Source of the DNA: Flavobacterium endophyticum
GTDB taxonomy: Bacteria > Bacteroidota > Bacteroidia > Flavobacteriales > Flavobacteriaceae
Length of the DNA: 64,000 nt
NCBI RefSeq assembly: GCF_003634455.1
Contig: NZ_RBLC01000006.1
Location: 1 to 64,000 of the forward strand
Direction of reading: 5' to 3'
Part shown: piece after piece, positions 8,229-17,067 of the stretch
Position numbering within the stretch: position 1 is the first letter of the stretch
Layout: each line of letters opens with the position of its first letter
The notes under the pieces: model-generated
The model's input: only the letters and a program-made list of their open reading frames with translations
The model's database searches: none
Told to the model about the DNA's origin: nothing
Position numbers and translations under genes: made by a program

Positions 8229-8258
8229 AAAAGCATCCTATTATGGGATGCTTTTTTG
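8229..8258 (+). terminator. Terminator of the ECF locus
   Basis: Stem AAGCATCC / GGATGCTT (8231-8238, 8246-8253) followed by a T run. Confidence 0.9.
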
Positions 8259-8354
8259 TTAAAGTCTCGGATAAATATAAACAAATTGTGTTTCTGATGT
8301 ATTCTTTTACTGGGATAAAATATGCTTTTTATTTTCTCGGCAACAAACGTCATG

Positions 8355-8815
8355 CTAGCAGTAGCAAGACATTGAGATAAAAACCCAAAACTTACGAAGG
8401 AATCTAATCGGTTCTGTATTGCAACAACTTTATGCTGACAGAATTTATCCTATGCTAACAGAAAAACCTCTTTTTCAGTCTACATCTACAAATTGCTATA
8501 CGGAATCTGTCTTATGCAGTTTGAAACTATTTATTACTACCTGCATTTGTAAATTGCTATATGGAATTCGCTTTATGCTGTTTGGAAAAATATTTATCTG
8601 TCAGCATCTGAAGAATACTGTACTGCATTGGGTAGATTCTGTCAGCATCTATGAAATGCTAAAAGATTCTACTCAATGCTGTACTACAATAACTTTTTTC
8701 TGTCAGTATCTGTGAAATGCTAGAAGAATTTACTCAATGTTATACTACAATAACTATTTTCTGTTAGTATGTGTGAAATGTTAGAATAATTTTCTAGATG
8801 TTATAAAGAGAAACA
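8355..8815. repeat. Degenerate tandem repeat of about 20-21 bp subunits
   Basis: Subunits of about 20-21 bp carrying ATGC or ATGT are strung together. The best-preserved part is a 61-bp higher-order unit repeated from 8640 on (beginning CTGTCAGCATC, CTGTCAGTATC, CTGTTAGTATG), each made of a 21+20+20 bp triplet and decaying to the right. The left part (8419-8600) has looser copies. A 98-codon ORF inside is an artefact of the repeat. The rest of the 8259-9048 gap is AT-rich and shows no gene. Confidence 0.7.
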
Positions 8816-9048
8816 TTTTTTCTATATAAAATTTGACAGATGTCATACAGCATTCTTATAGAAATAGAGTGCTTGATTAAAATTTTGGTAGTTTAGAGAA
8901 AAATAAAAAGGTATCTACCCATTTTATAGCATAGTGAGCAAGTATAAAGGCGAAATTATATCGTAGCCAAAATCTAATATAAACTTACGTTTTCGTTTAA
9001 ATATAGGCAACTAGGAGAAGTTTACAGTAAATCAATTACAGGATCTTG

Positions 9049-9579
9049 CTAGTTATTATTTTTTAATTCTAATTTCATCATTATATCCGTCTGTTCATCA
9101 TCTCCTAACTTAAAAATGTGTTTATCAAATTCAACAAAACCATTTTTCTTATAAAAACTTATTGCTCTTGGGTTTTCTTCCCATACTCCTAACCAAACAT
9201 AGTCAGCATTAGTTTGCGAAGCAACCTCTATTGCTTTGTCATAAAGCAACTGGCCGACCTTTTTTCCATGAAAATCTTTTAAAACATAAATACGCTCAAT
9301 TTCAAGAGCCTTATCGTCTTTTAGTTCTGTTTGAGATTCTCCGAAATTTATTTTTAAATAACCTATTATCTCGTTGTTAAGTTCTGCGAAATAAAATTCT
9401 GAATTTTTACTATTAAGTTCTGCAGTCAACTTATCTAAAGAAAAACCATCTTCTAGATATTTATTCATGTTTTCGGAGGTATTTGTCTCTGAAAACGTTT
9501 CTAAAAAGGTTTGTCTGCCAATTTCTTGCAGTAAATTAATACTGTTTAAATCAACTCTTTTGATTTCAATACTTACCAT
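9049..9579 (-). CDS. GNAT-family N-acetyltransferase
   Basis: 176-residue acetyl-CoA-dependent acetyltransferase. The fold signature is visible: LEIERIYVLKDFHGKKVGQLL (motif A with the acetyl-CoA loop) and VWLGVWEENPRAISFYKKNGF (motif B), which resembles the spermine/spermidine-type PaiA subgroup. The substrate is not known. It lies 15 bp downstream of the isoaspartyl peptidase gene and is probably the last gene of the cphB-iaaA operon, so it may act on an amine released from cyanophycin; that is inference. Confidence 0.88.
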   Translation of the reverse strand: MVSIEIKRVDLNSINLLQEIGRQTFLETFSETNTSENMNKYLEDGFSLDKLTAELNSKNSEFYFAELNNEIIGYLKINFGESQTELKDDKALEIERIYVLKDFHGKKVGQLLYDKAIEVASQTNADYVWLGVWEENPRAISFYKKNGFVEFDKHIFKLGDDEQTDIMMKLELKNNN

Positions 9580-9594
9580 TATTCTTATGTGTGT

Positions 9595-10437
9595 CTAATT
9601 AAAAACTTCCTCATTCACACCATCAAAGCTGGCAAACACCATGCTTGGGTGCGAATCTTGATGAAAAATGTTTCCGTCTTTATCAATAGCAATAGCTCCT
9701 GCAAAACCATCAAAAGGTTTTAGCTCGTTGAATGTTTTTTCAAACGCTTCTTTTAAAGAAAAGCCATCGGTCACGCGGGTTACGATCTTAGCCGCAACGG
9801 CGCCGCTAACAATATCTTCGCCTACGCCTGTAAGGCTCACCCCGCAGAATTCATTAGCATAGTTTCCGGCAACAGTAGCAGAATCTGATATTCTTCCTGG
9901 AATTTCAAACCCCTTTCCTCCTGTTGATGTCGCTACGGCAATTTTTCCATCGCTGTCTAATGCTACACAGCCTACGGTTCCGGTGCCTAACGATTGCAAT
10001 TTGGCTTCGTATTCTGCACGTCGTTGCGGAATTTCGGTAGAAAATGCCTCAAAACCATGCTTTCGTGCAAAATTGGTAGCGCCGCTTCCGCCTAAAACCT
10101 TATCGTCGTAATCCAGTAGAATCTTGGCAACTTGAATCGGGTTTTTTACTTCTTCGATATTAATGACGCCACTCATCTTGTGTGCAAAGCCGTCCATCAA
10201 AGAAGCACTCATACGTATCTTTCCGTCGCTTTGTATCTGAGAGCCGATACCTGCATTAAACAGCTCGTCGTCTTCTAAAAGCGAGACGGCATACACGGCG
10301 GTTTCTAAAGCAGAATGTGTTTTTAAAAAAGCATGCGCGTCTTTCGCAATGCGCAACAATGCATTTTGCTTGGCAACCTTAGTTTCCTGACTTGTAGATG
10401 ACTCCGAAAAAAAACCGCCGTGAATTATAATTTTCAT
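9595..10437 (-). CDS. iaaA: Isoaspartyl peptidase / plant-type L-asparaginase
   Basis: N-terminal-nucleophile hydrolase made as a 280-residue precursor that cuts itself before the catalytic Thr. The site is visible as GTGTVGCVALD with T154 as the expected nucleophile, plus TSTGG (170-174) and GRISDSA (181-187). Family members hydrolyse beta-aspartyl dipeptides. It lies 4 bp after the cyanophycinase gene, so the likely substrate is beta-Asp-Arg released by that enzyme, yielding Asp and Arg. Confidence 0.92.
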   Translation of the reverse strand: MKIIIHGGFFSESSTSQETKVAKQNALLRIAKDAHAFLKTHSALETAVYAVSLLEDDELFNAGIGSQIQSDGKIRMSASLMDGFAHKMSGVINIEEVKNPIQVAKILLDYDDKVLGGSGATNFARKHGFEAFSTEIPQRRAEYEAKLQSLGTGTVGCVALDSDGKIAVATSTGGKGFEIPGRISDSATVAGNYANEFCGVSLTGVGEDIVSGAVAAKIVTRVTDGFSLKEAFEKTFNELKPFDGFAGAIAIDKDGNIFHQDSHPSMVFASFDGVNEEVFN

Positions 10438-10441
10438 GTCT

Positions 10442-11311
10442 TTAAACGTATTGCGAAGATTGGATGTGCATTTTGTTGGTTTTCAAATCATACGTATCGT
10501 ATTTGCTCATCACGTGAACAATCAGATTGTTGATAGAAACGGGCTGTCCTAATTCAATCTGCGTCAGATTGGTATCTTTAATCTGGCGTCCGTCTACTAA
10601 GATTACCAATCCAGAGCCTATGGCTTCCATCTTGTTATCTATAATAAGCAGGCCGGTATCTTCTCCTAAACCAATTCCTAATACTTTAGGATTACCTACA
10701 ACCGCCTGGAACAATCGTCCGATTCTTCCTCTCTGCACAAAATGCGTATCGATAATCACGTCGTCTATCAGTCCGAGTCCGCTTGTAATCTTCACTTCAC
10801 CTTTTAGCAAAGCTTCAGAGCTGCTTCCTTGGTAGATCATATTGGTTGAAGCTGCAGCCGCTCCTGCAGAAGTTCCTGCATATAAAAATTCTTCGTTTCT
10901 ATATTTATCTAATAAGATATCATGAAATTCTGTGCCTCCTAAAATTGATGTTAGTCGTAGCTGGTCGCCTCCGGTAAACATCACGACATCGGCTTCCCGT
11001 AATCGCTGCAAGACTTCAGGTTCTGTAGCCTGCTCTCTTTTTTCGATGTGGAGTACATCAACGTTGGTGGCATTCAGGTATTGCAATGCCTTTACATATT
11101 CTGGACCTACTTCTCTTGGTATTTTTGACGCTGTGGTTACGACTTCAATTCTTGATTTTTCTTTGTGTTTTGATTCAATCAGCAACCTTTTTAATATCCC
11201 CGTCTCGAAGAAATTCAAATTGTTGGCCACATTGGCATCAAAACTGGCTTCTGTAAAACTTCCTTTATCTACAGCACCACCAATAATCATTAATTTTCCT
11301 TTTATATTCAT
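10442..11311 (-). CDS. cphB: Cyanophycinase
   Basis: Serine exopeptidase of the S51-like class that degrades cyanophycin to beta-Asp-Arg dipeptides. 289 residues, with the nucleophile motif GTSAG (S148), FTGGDQ (112-117) and DTHFVQRGR (189-197), all typical of cyanophycinases. No signal peptide, so cytoplasmic and acting on the internal polymer. It is divergent from cphA across a 285-bp gap and followed closely by iaaA. Confidence 0.94.
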   Translation of the reverse strand: MNIKGKLMIIGGAVDKGSFTEASFDANVANNLNFFETGILKRLLIESKHKEKSRIEVVTTASKIPREVGPEYVKALQYLNATNVDVLHIEKREQATEPEVLQRLREADVVMFTGGDQLRLTSILGGTEFHDILLDKYRNEEFLYAGTSAGAAAASTNMIYQGSSSEALLKGEVKITSGLGLIDDVIIDTHFVQRGRIGRLFQAVVGNPKVLGIGLGEDTGLLIIDNKMEAIGSGLVILVDGRQIKDTNLTQIELGQPVSINNLIVHVMSKYDTYDLKTNKMHIQSSQYV

Positions 11312-11596
11312 TTCAAATGGTATGTGAATTCGGTAAAAATAACCAAAAACTTAAAAAACACAATTAATCTGGGGAGTTTTATTCTAACTTTTTACAATTC
11401 CGTTTTTACGCTAGTCTTGTTCTAAAGAATTAAAAAAAATTTGATTGATATTTTAAAAAAAATATTTTAGTACAGTCGTATTATAATTTTTTTAACTAAA
11501 TTTCTAAAAAATATATAGCTTGCAGTATACAGATTTCGACAACTAAATATAAACGGCTGTAAATTAATAATTTACAATAAAACTAACCCATCATTT
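11312..11596. promoter_or_regulatory. Divergent cphB/cphA control region
   Basis: 285-bp AT-rich gap between the divergent cyanophycin genes; it must hold promoters for both directions. No perfect TAnnTTTG was found. The nearest on the plus strand is TAAATTTC at 11497-11504. A weak inverted pair GTAAATTA / TAATTTAC sits near 11560. Confidence 0.4.
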
Positions 11597-14221
11597 ATGA
11601 AAATACTAAAGATACAAGCCTTGCGAGGACCTAACATTTGGAGCGTTCAAAGAAAAAAACTAATCCAGATGCGTTTGGATCTTGAGGAAATGGAACAATA
11701 TCCGACCAACAAGATCGACGGTTTTAAAGAAAGAATTGAAGCCATGTTTCCTACTATGTACGAACATCGCTGTTCCGAAGGAGTTCCCGGAGGTTTTTTT
11801 ATGCGCATCGAAAGGGGTACATGGATGGGCCATGTTATTGAGCATATTGCTTTAGAAATCCAAACACTGGCAGGGATGGAAACGGGATTCGGAAGAACCC
11901 GCGAGACAAAAACTCCCGGAGTCTATAATGTCGTTTTTAGCTATACCGAAGAAAATGTAGGGCTGTTTGCAGCCGAGTCTGCCGTGGCTATTGCCGAAGC
12001 GCTGATTGCAGGAACAGAATATGATCTGGAAACCGACATCCAAAAAATGCGGGAAATTAGAGAACGCGTCCGTTTAGGGCCTAGTACCGGAAGTATTGTG
12101 GAAGAAGCCGTTGCAAGAGATATACCGTGGATTCGTTTAGGAACTAATTCATTAGTACAACTTGGTTATGGAATCAACCAGATGCGTTTTCAAGCCACGA
12201 TTACCTGCAAAACCAGCAGCATTGCGGTAGATATTGCCTGCAATAAAGAAGAAACCAAGCGTATGCTGGACAATGCTTCGATTCCTGTAGCCAAAGGCGA
12301 CATTTGCGTAGATGAAGAAGGTTTAGAAGAAACGATCAAAAAAATAGGCTTCCCGATTGTCATCAAACCGCTAGACGGAAATCATGGCAAAGGAGCTTCA
12401 ATTAACGTGATGAATCTTCAAGATGCCAAAGAAGGACTGATTTATGCACAAAAATACAGCCGTCGTGTTATCGTAGAAAAATTTGTGACGGGTTTCGACT
12501 TCCGCGTATTGGTTATCGACAACAAGATTGTTGCTGCCGCGCAGAGAGTTCCTGCACACGTAAAAGGAAACGGAACAAGCACGATACAGCAACTGATTGA
12601 TACTGAAAATCTCGACCCAAGAAGAGGCTATGGCCATGAAAACGTATTAACAGAGATTACCGTTGACCGCGATACTACAGATTTGCTGGCAAAGATGAAT
12701 TATACGCTAGAAACCGTTCCGAGAAAAGGAGAAATCGTATATCTAAAATCGACTGCCAACTTAAGCACAGGAGGAACTTCTGTAGACGTTACAGATATGA
12801 TGCATCCTGAAAATATTTTCTTGGCCGAACGAATTTCAAGAGTCATCGGACTGGATATTTGCGGTATCGATATCATGGCAGAGAACCTGACACAGCCGCT
12901 GAATGAAAACGGTGGCGTCATCTTAGAAGTGAATGCCGCTCCCGGTTTTAGGATGCACTTAGCTCCATCCGAAGGATTGCCAAGAAATGTGGCTTCTCCT
13001 GTAATCGATATGTTATATCCTCCAGGAAAACCAAGCCGCATTCCGATTATTGCTGTTACGGGAACGAATGGAAAGACAACGACAACGCGTCTTCTGGCGC
13101 ATATCGTAAAAAACAACGGATATAAAGTAGGATTTACGACTTCGGACGGAATCTACATCCAAAACCACATGCTCGAAAAAGGAGATACGACGGGACCGAT
13201 AAGTACCGAATACATCTTAAAAGATCCTACTGTAGAATTTGCCGTGCTTGAAACGGCGCGTGGCGGAATTCTCCGTTCCGGTTTAGGTTTTAGCCGCTGT
13301 GATATTGGAATCATCACGAATATTTCTTCTGATCATTTGGGATTGAACGACATCGATACGCTTTCTGATTTAGCTCGCGTGAAAAAAGTAGTTGTCCGCA
13401 GCGTGAAAAAAGATGGCTGGGCAATCTTGAATGCCGATGACGACGAGTGCGTAAAAATTGCTTCGGAGCTGGAATGCAACGTTGCTTTTTTCAGTATGGA
13501 CGAAGAAAATCCGCTCGTCAAGAAATTAGGAAAAGAAGGAAAGATTGTAGCCGTTTATGAAAACGGATACATTACGATAAAAAAAGGCGACTGGAAAATA
13601 CGCGTTGAAAAAGCCGCGCACATTCCGTTGACCTTGGGCGGAAAAGCCAAATTTATGGTTGCGAATGTCTTGGCCGCCACGTTGGCTTCTTATTTATGGG
13701 GATTCAAAACGGAAGATATCAGCCTTTCGCTGCAGACATTTATTCCTAGCGTGGCACAGACTCCGGGGAGGATGAACATTTTTGAATTTAAAAAATTCAA
13801 GGTGATGATTGACTTTGCGCATAATCCGTCAGGATATATGGCAATTGAAGACTTGCTCAACAATATTGAGGCTACTAGAAAAATAGGAATCATTGCAGGC
13901 GTTGGCGACCGACGTGACGAAGATATTAAAGAATGTGGTATGATTGCCGGAAGAATGTTCGATCATATCATCATCCGTCAAGAAAAACACCTGAGAGGAA
14001 GAACCGAAGAAGAAATCATCAACTTGATCTTAGAAGGCATCGAAGAATCCGGAAGAGACATTACGTATGAGATTATTCCGAAAGAAACCGAAGCTATCAA
14101 GCATGCTATAAACAGCGCAGATGAAGGTACTTTTATCACTGCCTTGAGCGATGTTGTTACCAATGCTATCGAAATCGTACAACAATATCTCGACAAAGAA
14201 AATGAAGACGGCATAGTTTAG
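11597..14221 (+). CDS. cphA: Cyanophycin synthetase
   Basis: Builds the storage polymer cyanophycin (poly-Asp backbone with Arg side chains) without ribosomes, using ATP. The 874-residue length and layout fit the family: N-terminal CphA domain, ATP-grasp domain (about 215-480, with IVIKPLDGNHGKGASI and ILEVNAAPGFRMH) that adds Asp, and C-terminal Mur-ligase domain (P-loop GTNGKTTTTR near 490, later IDFAHNPSG near 737) that adds Arg. It is divergent from cphB-iaaA, so synthesis and breakdown genes are adjacent. Confidence 0.96.
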   Translation: MKILKIQALRGPNIWSVQRKKLIQMRLDLEEMEQYPTNKIDGFKERIEAMFPTMYEHRCSEGVPGGFFMRIERGTWMGHVIEHIALEIQTLAGMETGFGRTRETKTPGVYNVVFSYTEENVGLFAAESAVAIAEALIAGTEYDLETDIQKMREIRERVRLGPSTGSIVEEAVARDIPWIRLGTNSLVQLGYGINQMRFQATITCKTSSIAVDIACNKEETKRMLDNASIPVAKGDICVDEEGLEETIKKIGFPIVIKPLDGNHGKGASINVMNLQDAKEGLIYAQKYSRRVIVEKFVTGFDFRVLVIDNKIVAAAQRVPAHVKGNGTSTIQQLIDTENLDPRRGYGHENVLTEITVDRDTTDLLAKMNYTLETVPRKGEIVYLKSTANLSTGGTSVDVTDMMHPENIFLAERISRVIGLDICGIDIMAENLTQPLNENGGVILEVNAAPGFRMHLAPSEGLPRNVASPVIDMLYPPGKPSRIPIIAVTGTNGKTTTTRLLAHIVKNNGYKVGFTTSDGIYIQNHMLEKGDTTGPISTEYILKDPTVEFAVLETARGGILRSGLGFSRCDIGIITNISSDHLGLNDIDTLSDLARVKKVVVRSVKKDGWAILNADDDECVKIASELECNVAFFSMDEENPLVKKLGKEGKIVAVYENGYITIKKGDWKIRVEKAAHIPLTLGGKAKFMVANVLAATLASYLWGFKTEDISLSLQTFIPSVAQTPGRMNIFEFKKFKVMIDFAHNPSGYMAIEDLLNNIEATRKIGIIAGVGDRRDEDIKECGMIAGRMFDHIIIRQEKHLRGRTEEEIINLILEGIEESGRDITYEIIPKETEAIKHAINSADEGTFITALSDVVTNAIEIVQQYLDKENEDGIV

Positions 14222-14235
14222 TTTAAAAAATACAT

Positions 14236-14280
14236 AAAACTGCTTAAATGCAACATCTTTGTTGCTTTAAGCAGTTTTTA
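14236..14280 (+). terminator. cphA terminator
   Basis: Long stem AAACTGCTTAAA-T-GCAACA / TGTTGC-TTTAAGCAGTTT followed by T-rich sequence. Confidence 0.88.
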
Positions 14281-14347
14281 TTTTTCTTCAATTATTTAAT
14301 TAATTCTTATATTTATTCCCTAAGAACTCCCTAAAAATTAAATAATA

Positions 14348-16087
14348 ATGAAGAAAATTACCTTATTGATTCTATTTTTCAGTACTATTATCCATGCACA
14401 AGATACAGGATGGGTCTGGGCTAAGACTTTTGAAGACATTAGCAATGCTGCAATTACAAGTTCTTTTATAGACAATCAGAAAAACAGTTACCACATCGGC
14501 ACTTTTAGTGGTGCTACGTTGACTATTGGAGAAACGGTGATTAACAATTCCAGCGATATTTTGGGCAATCCGACAATAGGCTATCAGGATACGTATATTA
14601 CCAAGCATGATTCAGAAGGAAACGTTCAGGTTCTCAAGCATTTTTCTGGTTCAAAATTCGAAGCGATTACTTCTATCGCTTATGACAACAATGCTCATTT
14701 TTATATTACCGGACATTTTAATGGCGACATGACTATCGGTACCAATACGTATCAAACTCCCAATAATGAAACCAAGAGCTTTATAGCCAAATTGGACTTG
14801 AACGGTAATGTTATTTGGAGCAAACAGATAAATTATAACGGGAGTGCACTCCTAAAATATAAGGACAACTACTTGTATGTTGCCGGGACTTATACAGGAA
14901 ATACTTTTACGTTAGATAATATTACGGCGCCGAGTGTTGGATATACCGCTGTAGTCACCTATATGGACAAGACTTTTGTCGCCAAGCTTGATTTGAACGG
15001 AAATGCGATTTGGCTCAAATCGTCAACGTATAATGGCAGCGCGACCATTGAAGAACCGCATAGAATTGGAACGCAGCCTAGAGGCTTGGCTGTCGACAAT
15101 CTTGGAAATGTATATGTTGCAGGAATGTTTTTTTGCCGCGCTACTTCTTTCGGATCTATCAATCTGACAAAGTCGGTTACCACGAATAATGCGAATCTAT
15201 TTATTGCCAAATACGACAGTACGGGCAATGTGTCTTGGGCGTCTACGGCTGCGACAAATTCTAGCGCGCATAGCATCGTGACGGATCTTGCTACCGACAG
15301 CAATAATAATGTCTATCTTATCGGACAGGTATATCGATCTACGGTAAACTTTGGCGGCACCACTTTAAATTTCCCTGGAAATTATGGCTCATATCTTGTA
15401 AAATATGCTACGGCAGGCAATGTTCTTTGGGCGAAAGCAGCAAAAATAGCGACAGATGCGCAGCCTAGCACGGGTATAGGAACTAACTTTTTTAGCCGTA
15501 TGTTTATTGACAACAGCAATAACATTCATGTAACGGGCATTTTTACATCGTATATTAACTTTGGCAACAACTTCTTTATCCAGAACGACAATTATAATAC
15601 GAACTTATTTTCTGTAAAATTTGACACTAATGGTACTGCGAGCGACTTTTATAAATTAACAGAAGCTGAGAATTCAAGAGACATCAAGATTTTAGATATT
15701 TCGGCAGATCAGAATGTGGTTTATTTTAGCGGCAAGACGTCGAATCCTACTTTTACTTTAGGAAATATTACCTTGGCCAATCCGAATGGCAAAAGCCTTA
15801 CGTATATCGCAAAGAGAGATAAAACGTTAAGTATTGAAGAGCATTCTGGAAAAGGATTTACTGTGTATCCAAACCCTTCACAAGACCAGCTTTATATTTC
15901 TGGATTGGATGCTGCAGAAGCGATGTATTTTACCGTATTTGATCTGACAGGAAAAAGAATAAAGTCTATAGAACCTACCAACACGGACACAATTGCTATT
16001 GATGTTAAAGATTTGGCTTTGGGCACGTATGTCTTAAAGATAGAAAATGGCACGACGCAAAAAAGCATCAAGTTTATAAAAAGCTAA
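14348..16087 (+). CDS. Secreted protein with beta-propeller-like repeats and T9SS sorting domain
   Basis: 579 residues with signal peptide (MKKITLLILFFSTIIHAQ) and a C-terminal type A sorting domain (VYPNPSQDQLYISG to the end), marking export by the type IX secretion system and probable surface attachment. The body carries at least five repeats of the form F-I-A-K-L-D-L-N-G-N-V-I-W, spaced 60-80 residues, as in SBBP-type beta-propellers. No enzymatic motif is seen. It is flanked by terminators on both sides, so monocistronic. Confidence 0.9.
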   Translation: MKKITLLILFFSTIIHAQDTGWVWAKTFEDISNAAITSSFIDNQKNSYHIGTFSGATLTIGETVINNSSDILGNPTIGYQDTYITKHDSEGNVQVLKHFSGSKFEAITSIAYDNNAHFYITGHFNGDMTIGTNTYQTPNNETKSFIAKLDLNGNVIWSKQINYNGSALLKYKDNYLYVAGTYTGNTFTLDNITAPSVGYTAVVTYMDKTFVAKLDLNGNAIWLKSSTYNGSATIEEPHRIGTQPRGLAVDNLGNVYVAGMFFCRATSFGSINLTKSVTTNNANLFIAKYDSTGNVSWASTAATNSSAHSIVTDLATDSNNNVYLIGQVYRSTVNFGGTTLNFPGNYGSYLVKYATAGNVLWAKAAKIATDAQPSTGIGTNFFSRMFIDNSNNIHVTGIFTSYINFGNNFFIQNDNYNTNLFSVKFDTNGTASDFYKLTEAENSRDIKILDISADQNVVYFSGKTSNPTFTLGNITLANPNGKSLTYIAKRDKTLSIEEHSGKGFTVYPNPSQDQLYISGLDAAEAMYFTVFDLTGKRIKSIEPTNTDTIAIDVKDLALGTYVLKIENGTTQKSIKFIKS

Positions 16088-16110
16088 ACCGTTAGCTTCC
16101 TTTTTAAAAG

Positions 16111-16142
16111 TACAAATCCCAAGCAGCAGCTTGGGATTTTTT
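16111..16142. terminator. Bidirectional terminator
   Basis: Perfect 11-bp stem AAATCCCAAGC / GCTTGGGATTT with AGCA loop between the convergent T9SS and glsA genes. Confidence 0.92.
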
Positions 16143-16143
16143 A

Positions 16144-17055
16144 TTAAAATATAGACATTCCTGTTTTGGTTGTAAACAACTCCAGAGCATTCATGCCTAA
16201 TTCTGAATTTCCTTTCTCGTTAAGACGCGGGCTCCAAGTAACAATCGTAAAGTGTTTCGGGAATAAGGCAGCAATACCGCCGCCGACGCCACTTTTTCCC
16301 GGAAGGCCAACCTTATAGGTAAACTCTCCTGATTCGTCATAAAAGCCGCAAGTTTGCATCAGCGCATTTAAACGTTTGACATGGCTTTTTGACAAGACTT
16401 GTTTTCCGTCTATCGTCTTGCCTTCGTTTGCAAAGAAATAGAACGAATGGGCCAGTTCTTTACAAGTCATTTCGATAGCGCATTGGTGGAAATAGAAATC
16501 TAAGACGGTTTCTACGTCGTTTTCAATATTCCCAAAAGATTTCAGGAAATTGGCTAATGCCGCATTTCGAAATCCGGTATCTTTTTCGGATTGTGCGACT
16601 TTTAGATTAAAGTCAATGGATTGCGTGCCAGAAATCGTCCTGATAAAAGCCAAAAGGTCTTCTTTCGGATTTTCAAGATGGGTCACCAACATATCAGCAA
16701 TGACCAATGCTCCAGCATTAATAAAAGGATTTCTCGGAATTCCCTTTTCAAATTCAAGCTGAACTAAAGAATTAAAAGCAGTACCGGAAGGTTCCACGCC
16801 TACCCGTTTCCAGGTTTCTTCTCCTAAAAAAGAAAAAGCCAATGCTACGGTCAGGGCTTTAGAAACACTTTGGATTGAAAACTTTTCGTTGCTGTCGCCA
16901 ATGCCATAATCCTGTCCTTTTATAGTCGTAAGGTGTATGCCGAATTTATTTGGATCTATTTTTGCCAGCTCTGGAATCGTATCAGGGACATATCCAATTT
17001 GCGGAAAGGATTTGGCTTCTTCGAAAACCTCCTCTATTATTTTTTGATAATTCAT
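16144..17055 (-). CDS. glsA: Glutaminase A
   Basis: Hydrolyses glutamine to glutamate and ammonia. 303 residues, normal for the serine-dependent glutaminase family, with the catalytic SxxK tetrad S63-V-S-K66, NPFINAGAL, and GLPGKSGVGGG near the C-terminus. No signal peptide. It lies 12 bp downstream of the 17068 gene and is probably co-transcribed with it. Confidence 0.96.
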   Translation of the reverse strand: MNYQKIIEEVFEEAKSFPQIGYVPDTIPELAKIDPNKFGIHLTTIKGQDYGIGDSNEKFSIQSVSKALTVALAFSFLGEETWKRVGVEPSGTAFNSLVQLEFEKGIPRNPFINAGALVIADMLVTHLENPKEDLLAFIRTISGTQSIDFNLKVAQSEKDTGFRNAALANFLKSFGNIENDVETVLDFYFHQCAIEMTCKELAHSFYFFANEGKTIDGKQVLSKSHVKRLNALMQTCGFYDESGEFTYKVGLPGKSGVGGGIAALFPKHFTIVTWSPRLNEKGNSELGMNALELFTTKTGMSIF

Positions 17056-17067
17056 TCCCTTGGCCGA

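Noticed and set aside
8419..8715. 98-codon ORF on the plus strand
   Set aside because: It lies wholly within the degenerate tandem repeat, has repeat-driven composition (Cys, Tyr and Thr clusters) and no promoter; not a gene.
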